From Drosophila miranda (taxonomy: Eukaryota > Arthropoda > Insecta > Diptera > Drosophilidae), in NCBI RefSeq assembly GCF_003369915.1, contig NW_022881614.1, positions 14,810,001 to 14,874,000 on the forward strand: a stretch of 64,000 nucleotides of DNA. The letters run 5' to 3'. The position numbers and the translations under genes were made by a program. The notes under the pieces were generated by a model. The model saw only the letters and a program-made list of their open reading frames with translations, had not been told where the DNA came from and did not search any database. Shown here in pieces: positions 59,853 through 64,000 of this stretch. Every line of letters starts with the position of its first letter. Position 1 is the stretch's first letter.

Positions 59853-61902
59853 CTACAGGCGCTGTACACAGCGCCTCACAAACTTGTCCTTGTGGAGGCA
59901 CATGAAGCGCAGTAGGAAGATGATCAGGAGAAGGCTGACGCCATAGCCCACAACGAGGACGGCACGCTTCCGACGACGCCACCTCTGGTAATCGCGCCAG
60001 GATTCGTAGCGATTGCGGAACTGCGGCGGCAACTCGAACTTACTGCGTCGCGGGAAAAACGAGAGGTAGAAGTCCTCGAGCAGATGGCGCACTAGATCGT
60101 TGTCCTCCGTCCGCCTGGCATCCAGATTGTTGTTGATGCAGTTGAACTTCCGCGGATTACGACGCATCTTGTCCAGGGACTCCACAACCTCCGTGAGATT
60201 CGAGGTGAGCATCATAAAGTTGCTGTGCAATGACCGCTTCGGACTGATGTTGTAGCGGTATCTGGAGCGCTTCCCAAAATTGGACGTGAGGGCTTCGGCC
60301 AGCAGGGGGCAGCGGACGACCAGTTCCCGCGTTATAGTTGGCTGTGAAAGGAACAGTTAGTTGTTTTCTTCGAGGTATTCCAGTCGCCTACCAGATTGGA
60401 GTCCTCGTAGCGCTCATAGACCAACGTGGAATGCACCACTGTATCGGGGGTGACATATAGGCCCAAGGCTCGTGTGCAGTTCTGAACAACCTCCTCAAAG
60501 TAGTGCATCGCCGACCAGTCCAAGGGCGGGGAATACATGCGAGTGAGAAATGTACGCACCTCCCGGTCTGACCAGGTTCCGGAATCATCCGGAATCATCA
60601 CACTCAGCAGCTGCGTCTCGCTCATAAGGAAGGAGTAGTCGGCAAGTCGTACTGTAGGTCTGTGGCTGAACGGAAGCGCTGATGAGCCGTGTCCAGGGCC
60701 TGCTGCGGGAAACGGAGCTGCATGGCGTCAACAATATCGCGGTCGAGCAGGAAGCCCACGTGAGCCAGGACATGGCGAGCCTTGAAGCCATAGGCCTTAT
60801 TCAGCAGCATATTGGTGACAATTAGGGAGTGCGAATAGATGTCTGTGGATGACTTAAAGTCCACCTTGTGCAGTACGTTACGCTGGCTCGTTGGCATCAC
60901 TGTGCTGCTGTCCTCCAGATCGGGATTGAGTGACATTAGCTTGTCCTTGTTGAAGCGCTCCACAATGCGCCGTAGCTCGAGCAGGGTGGACACGTTTCGG
61001 TGCCGCATTACATCCTTGAAGTTCGAGGAGCTCTGCTTGATTAGCTTCTGCAGGCCCATGTGCGGGAATTTGTGTATTGTAGAAGGAGCTGCTTCCTCCT
61101 CGTGCGTCTCCTGGCTGTGCATGACGATATGGGAACCGTCCGGGCATGCATCAATGTTGCAATGGCGGTCACAGGCCCCATCTCCTATATACGTCCATGG
61201 ACAGTCCAAGGCGCAGTCGGTCACCATCCAAGCCTGATAGACTCGAACACCTTCTGCCTCCGTATACAGATCGTCCGGAAAGAGCGGCGCCCCCAGGAAT
61301 ATATCGTCGTTTAAGTACAAAAATCTCTTGGACAGCGTTGGAATACGATGCAGGAATGTCTCGATGGCCGCACTAGAGAACGTCGGCAGCTGCGCCGGGT
61401 CGGGGCCAGCACCTCGTGGGGAACCACAGTGACGCGCTCGTAGCTAAGATCCAGCCAGTTGGGAATCTGGCCATTGGTCACAATATACACGTGGCGAATC
61501 CAGCTGGCGTGCTTCTCCAGCGAGCGCAGTGAGTACCGCAGCACGTTCTTATCGTCGAACCGCGAGGGATCATAGTTGGGGTCAAACCGACTGATGGCCT
61601 CGATAAAGCTGGGATCTGAACCGTTTACCCAGGTATAGACGACGTCGATGGGCGTGCAGGGGATGTTGTTGTCACTAATCTGGTTGTCCTCAGATATAGA
61701 CATCAGACTGCCACCCAGCCAAAACATCAAGCACAGCCCGCCAACCACTGGTAGGTAAGAAAAACTACGATTATTCCAGATGACAAGTGTCCAAAAATTA
61801 GATCCTACCCGAAAACAGCTGCAGCTTGCGGCGCGACTGCATTTTCAGCTGCTCAATGGCGCGCCGCATTTTAAGTTGCCACGAACGGCGGCGCAGGCGC
61901 AT
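59853..61902 (-). pseudogene. GNPTAB: GNPTAB-like GlcNAc-1-phosphotransferase with two 1-bp deletions
   Basis: The exons, read on the minus strand, are 61809-61902, 60392-61747 and 59853-60341; the introns are 50-61 bp with GT-AG ends. The enzyme tags lysosomal hydrolases with mannose-6-phosphate precursors in the Golgi in vertebrates; its role in flies is less clear. Stealth-type regions are present: VVYTWVNGSDP, SLEKHASWIRHVYIVTN, LYLNDDIFLG, and a C-terminal KARHVLAHVGFLLDRD block. There is a Cys-rich Notch-like insert (CPWTYIGDGACDRHC), an N-terminal hydrophobic anchor and a C-terminal membrane segment (VVGYGVSLLLIIFLLRF). Two single-base deletions shift the frame: one at about 61400, after VVPHEVLAP, and one near 60643, before the LMSETQLLS segment. 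With both restored the length would be a multiple of three. All splice sites are good. It is either a young pseudogene or two assembly errors. Confidence 0.88.
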
Positions 61903-62021
61903 CCTCAGAGACTTACAGTGCACATTTCATTGATGATTTCATCGTAAAAAAGAAAACAACACACAAATGAAATGGTTTGTTTTGGTTGTTGATCTAAATC
62001 AATTAACCGCACTATAGGCTA

Positions 62022-62032
62022 TGGTCACACTG
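62022..62032 (+). promoter_or_regulatory. Motif-1 core promoter element (M1BP site)
   Basis: TGGTCACACTG matches the Drosophila Motif-1 consensus YGGTCACACTR. It lies 120 bp upstream of the GNPTAB-like start codon, as expected for a broadly expressed gene. Confidence 0.65.
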
Positions 62033-62367
62033 ATAATCAACGAAATCTGCAGGACCGGCGGTATATTTACGGTATATCGGTATATAATGGTAAATTTTTC
62101 CATTTTTTAACGTTATATAGAAATCAAATAAAAGCAAGTATTTAGAATAAACCAGTTAAGTAGAAAATTGATTCATCATTCGTATAAAACTATGTGGGCA
62201 TGGCTAAATGTTCTATATAGTTCGTAATAGTCCACGGAATATCAAAATCGAGGAATATGTAAAATAGATCTTCAATTCGTCAGTATATTTACGGTATATT
62301 TTTTAAATGAGATGGTATGTTTTGGTATATTTCTGAGGGTCGGACGGTTATTTTATAGTATAGTCCG

Positions 62368-62378
62368 CGGTCACACTG
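62368..62378 (+). promoter_or_regulatory. Second Motif-1 core promoter element
   Basis: CGGTCACACTG, also a Motif-1 match, lies 232 bp upstream of the plus-strand start codon at 62610. It probably serves the divergent gene. Confidence 0.65.
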
Positions 62379-62609
62379 CTTATCTGGTCACTTCCTGTCA
62401 AATTCGCGTCACGCGTTTTTTCCGCAGACAAAAAGTTAGTTTTAGTATTTAGTGCAGAAAATACGGTTTAATTCATACATAATTGAGTGCGGCACGGTTT
62501 TTACAACGCGTACGCTCAAGTTTTCTGCACGGATAAATCGCAGAGATGTGGATATTTTGTGATTAAAATTTCTCCCCATCTGAGGTAGGCGTAAGATAAA
62601 TTGTGAAAA

Positions 62610-62675
62610 ATGTCCGCCCAGTATATAAAAGCGGCTGCTGCGCACACCAACTCAAAGAACCGACGCCATGTCGTA
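62610..62675 (+). pseudogene. 5' coding end of an unidentified gene cut by a Tc1-like insertion
   Basis: An ATG after GTGAAAA opens a frame starting MSAQYIKAAAAHTNSKNRRH. It is cut at a TA dinucleotide, where the Tc1-like terminal sequence begins. It has its own promoter region with a Motif-1 site. The rest of the gene lies outside the window or is lost. The family is not recognised. It could be a small exon whose intron received the insertion, but no splice donor is visible before the element. Confidence 0.4.
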
Positions 62676-62979
62676 TACAGTCAAGGAAAAAAGTCAACAT
62701 ACAGCACCGATTTTTCAATATTTCGTGTTTTCGCAATGAAAATTAAAAAAGTTGGTATGCCATTATTTAGGACACTTAAAGTTATTATTATTTCAGAAAA
62801 AAAACTTAACAAAAATTTTGTATACTAAAGTTACAACGAAAAAACATAAAATGTTCACGGAAAAAAGTGTACATACATCCTCTATGCTTTTGTATTATAG
62901 TCTCAAAGTCATCTTAATATTAATACTTTTTATACTTTTAATATTTGGTTGGTCCACCATTGGCATCTATTACAGCCTG

Positions 62980-63272
62980 TAGTCGTCGGGGCATCGATGC
63001 CACCAAATTTTCGGTTGTTGTGGGCGGAACTTCGGCCCAAGCTCGAATGAGGGCGGTTTTGAGGCTTTCCCGACTGCTGATGTTATACTTCCGTACCAAT
63101 CTTTCTAAAATGTCCCAAAGATGTTCGATTGGGTTAAGGTCTGGCGATTGGGGTGGTGAACGAAGCTGTCTTTGGGCATAATACAGCAACCAATCACGCA
63201 CAACATGTGCGGTGTGCTTTGGATCGTTGTCCTGTTGGAAGATCCAACTGCTTCCCAGGCTCAATGTATCCA
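62980..63272. repeat. Left arm of inverted repeat within the Tc1-like element
   Basis: It pairs with 63708-64000 as a perfect or near-perfect inverted repeat by eye (293 bp inside the window). The loop is 435 bp, and the arms probably extend outward to the element ends. Confidence 0.88.
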
Positions 63273-63707
63273 ATTTCTTCCAATATCTTCTTATACTGGA
63301 AGCGATCCATATTCCCTTCCACAAACACCAAATTACCAACTCCAGGCGACGCCATAGCGCCCCAAACCGTTACACTACCACCTCCATGCTTGACGGTGGG
63401 TATCATGTTTATAGGGTCAAGAGCGGTGTTTGCCTTTCTCCAAACTCTGGAACGGCCATCACTTCCGAAAATGTTGTATTTACTTTCATCTGTAAATAAA
63501 ACGCTTTTCCAAAAGTTTGGATGCTTATTTAAGTGCGCTTTGGCGAATTCCAGGCGCAAAACCCGATTCTTTTCTGAAATCAATGGTTTCTTTCGTGGAA
63601 CTCGGCTCTTGAAACCATCCTTGTGCAAAAAATTGGCAATTGTTTTTGGGTGCACAATGACTCCTGAACACTTTTCGATGTGTTCCGCCAATTTTGAAGC
63701 CCATCGG

Positions 63708-64000
63708 TGGATACATTGAGCCTGGGAAGCAGTTGGATCTTCCAACAGGACAACGATCCAAAGCACACCGCACATGTTGTGCGTGATTGGTTGCTGTATT
63801 ATGCCCCAAGACAGCTTCGTTCACCACCCCAATCGCCAGACCTTAACCCAATCGAACATCTTTGGGACATTTTAGAAAGATTGGTACGGAAGTATAACAT
63901 CAGCAGTCGGGAAAGCCTCAAAACCGCCCTCATTCGAGCTTGGGCCGAAGTTCCGCCCACAACAACCGAAAATTTGGTGGCATCGATGCCCCGACGACTA
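63708..64000. repeat. Right arm of inverted repeat within the Tc1-like element
   Basis: Inverted counterpart of 62980-63272. It encodes the transposase C-terminus (QSPDLNPIEHLWDILERL) on the plus strand and is cut by the window end. Confidence 0.88.

Larger units (their letters stand above)
61903..62609. other. Divergent intergenic promoter region
   Basis: AT-rich DNA between the GNPTAB-like gene (-) and an unidentified gene (+). It has repeated GGTATATTT-type motifs and two Motif-1 sites (62022-62032 and 62368-62378). No coding sequence is seen. Confidence 0.5.
62676..64000 (-). mobile_element. Tc1-like DNA transposon, rearranged, running off the window
   Basis: Starts at TACAGTCAAGGAAAA after a TA target. 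The minus strand encodes transposase parts with the Tc1 DDE motifs: FTDESKYNIFG, FQQDNDPKHTA and SPDLNPIEHLWD. The frame is broken near 63250. The N-terminal DNA-binding half is missing. Instead, from 63708 the sequence turns into an inverted copy of the C-terminal part, up to the window end. Confidence 0.85.

Overview
The window is insect nuclear DNA from the Drosophila pseudoobscura species group. The genes carry short introns of 50-60 bp, and they include a fly-type Gbx/unplugged homeobox gene, a mitochondrial phosphate carrier and a GNPTAB-like gene. About half of the sequence is transposable elements, dominated by many copies of a ~1.1 kb non-coding DINE-1/Helentron-type repeat (the INE-1 family; ISY/ISX is the name used in D. 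miranda). My inference is a degenerating neo-Y-like region such as Muller element C on the D. miranda neo-Y. The reasons are that several single-copy genes are broken by small lesions beside intact ones, that repeats are nested, and that a two-gene block is amplified. Long-read assembly error is the main rival explanation for the 1-bp lesions. Species and chromosome are inferred, not proven.

Layout. 1-21.8 kb: three head-to-tail copies of one segment. Each copy holds an M17 leucyl-aminopeptidase-like gene (LAP, sperm-LAP type, without key catalytic residues), a 3' spacer, two exons of a TBC1D13-like Rab GAP on the opposite strand, and a DINE-1 copy. Every LAP copy is broken by different lesions. 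A BEL/Pao LTR retrotransposon (12.3-15.8 kb, LTRs and target duplication intact, interior deleted) lies between units 2 and 3. 20.8-28.6 kb: a large inverted duplication whose arms are DINE-1 plus BEL/Pao pol, around a ~1.07 kb spacer.

28.6-42.8 kb: the gene-rich part. It holds an intact mitochondrial phosphate carrier (+), a DDX24-like DEAD-box helicase (+, frameshifted), a convergent DSCC1-like cohesion gene (-, a stop plus two frameshifts), and an intact unplugged homeobox gene (+) with a DINE-1 inside its first intron. 42.8-59.5 kb: intergenic DNA with DINE-1 copies (one nested inside another), a 361-bp tandem duplication, a 5' fragment of an R1-type non-LTR element fused to a third BEL/Pao element, and an in-frame triplication of a 453-bp integrase segment. 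59.8-62.7 kb: a GNPTAB-like phosphotransferase gene (-, two 1-bp deletions), a likely divergent promoter region with two Motif-1 sites, and the first codons of an unidentified gene cut by a rearranged Tc1-like element that runs off the window end.

Apart from the amplified LAP-TBC1D13 block, the genes look like ordinary unrelated neighbours and not a pathway. No tRNA, rRNA or CRISPR array was seen. No autonomous element has an intact coding region.
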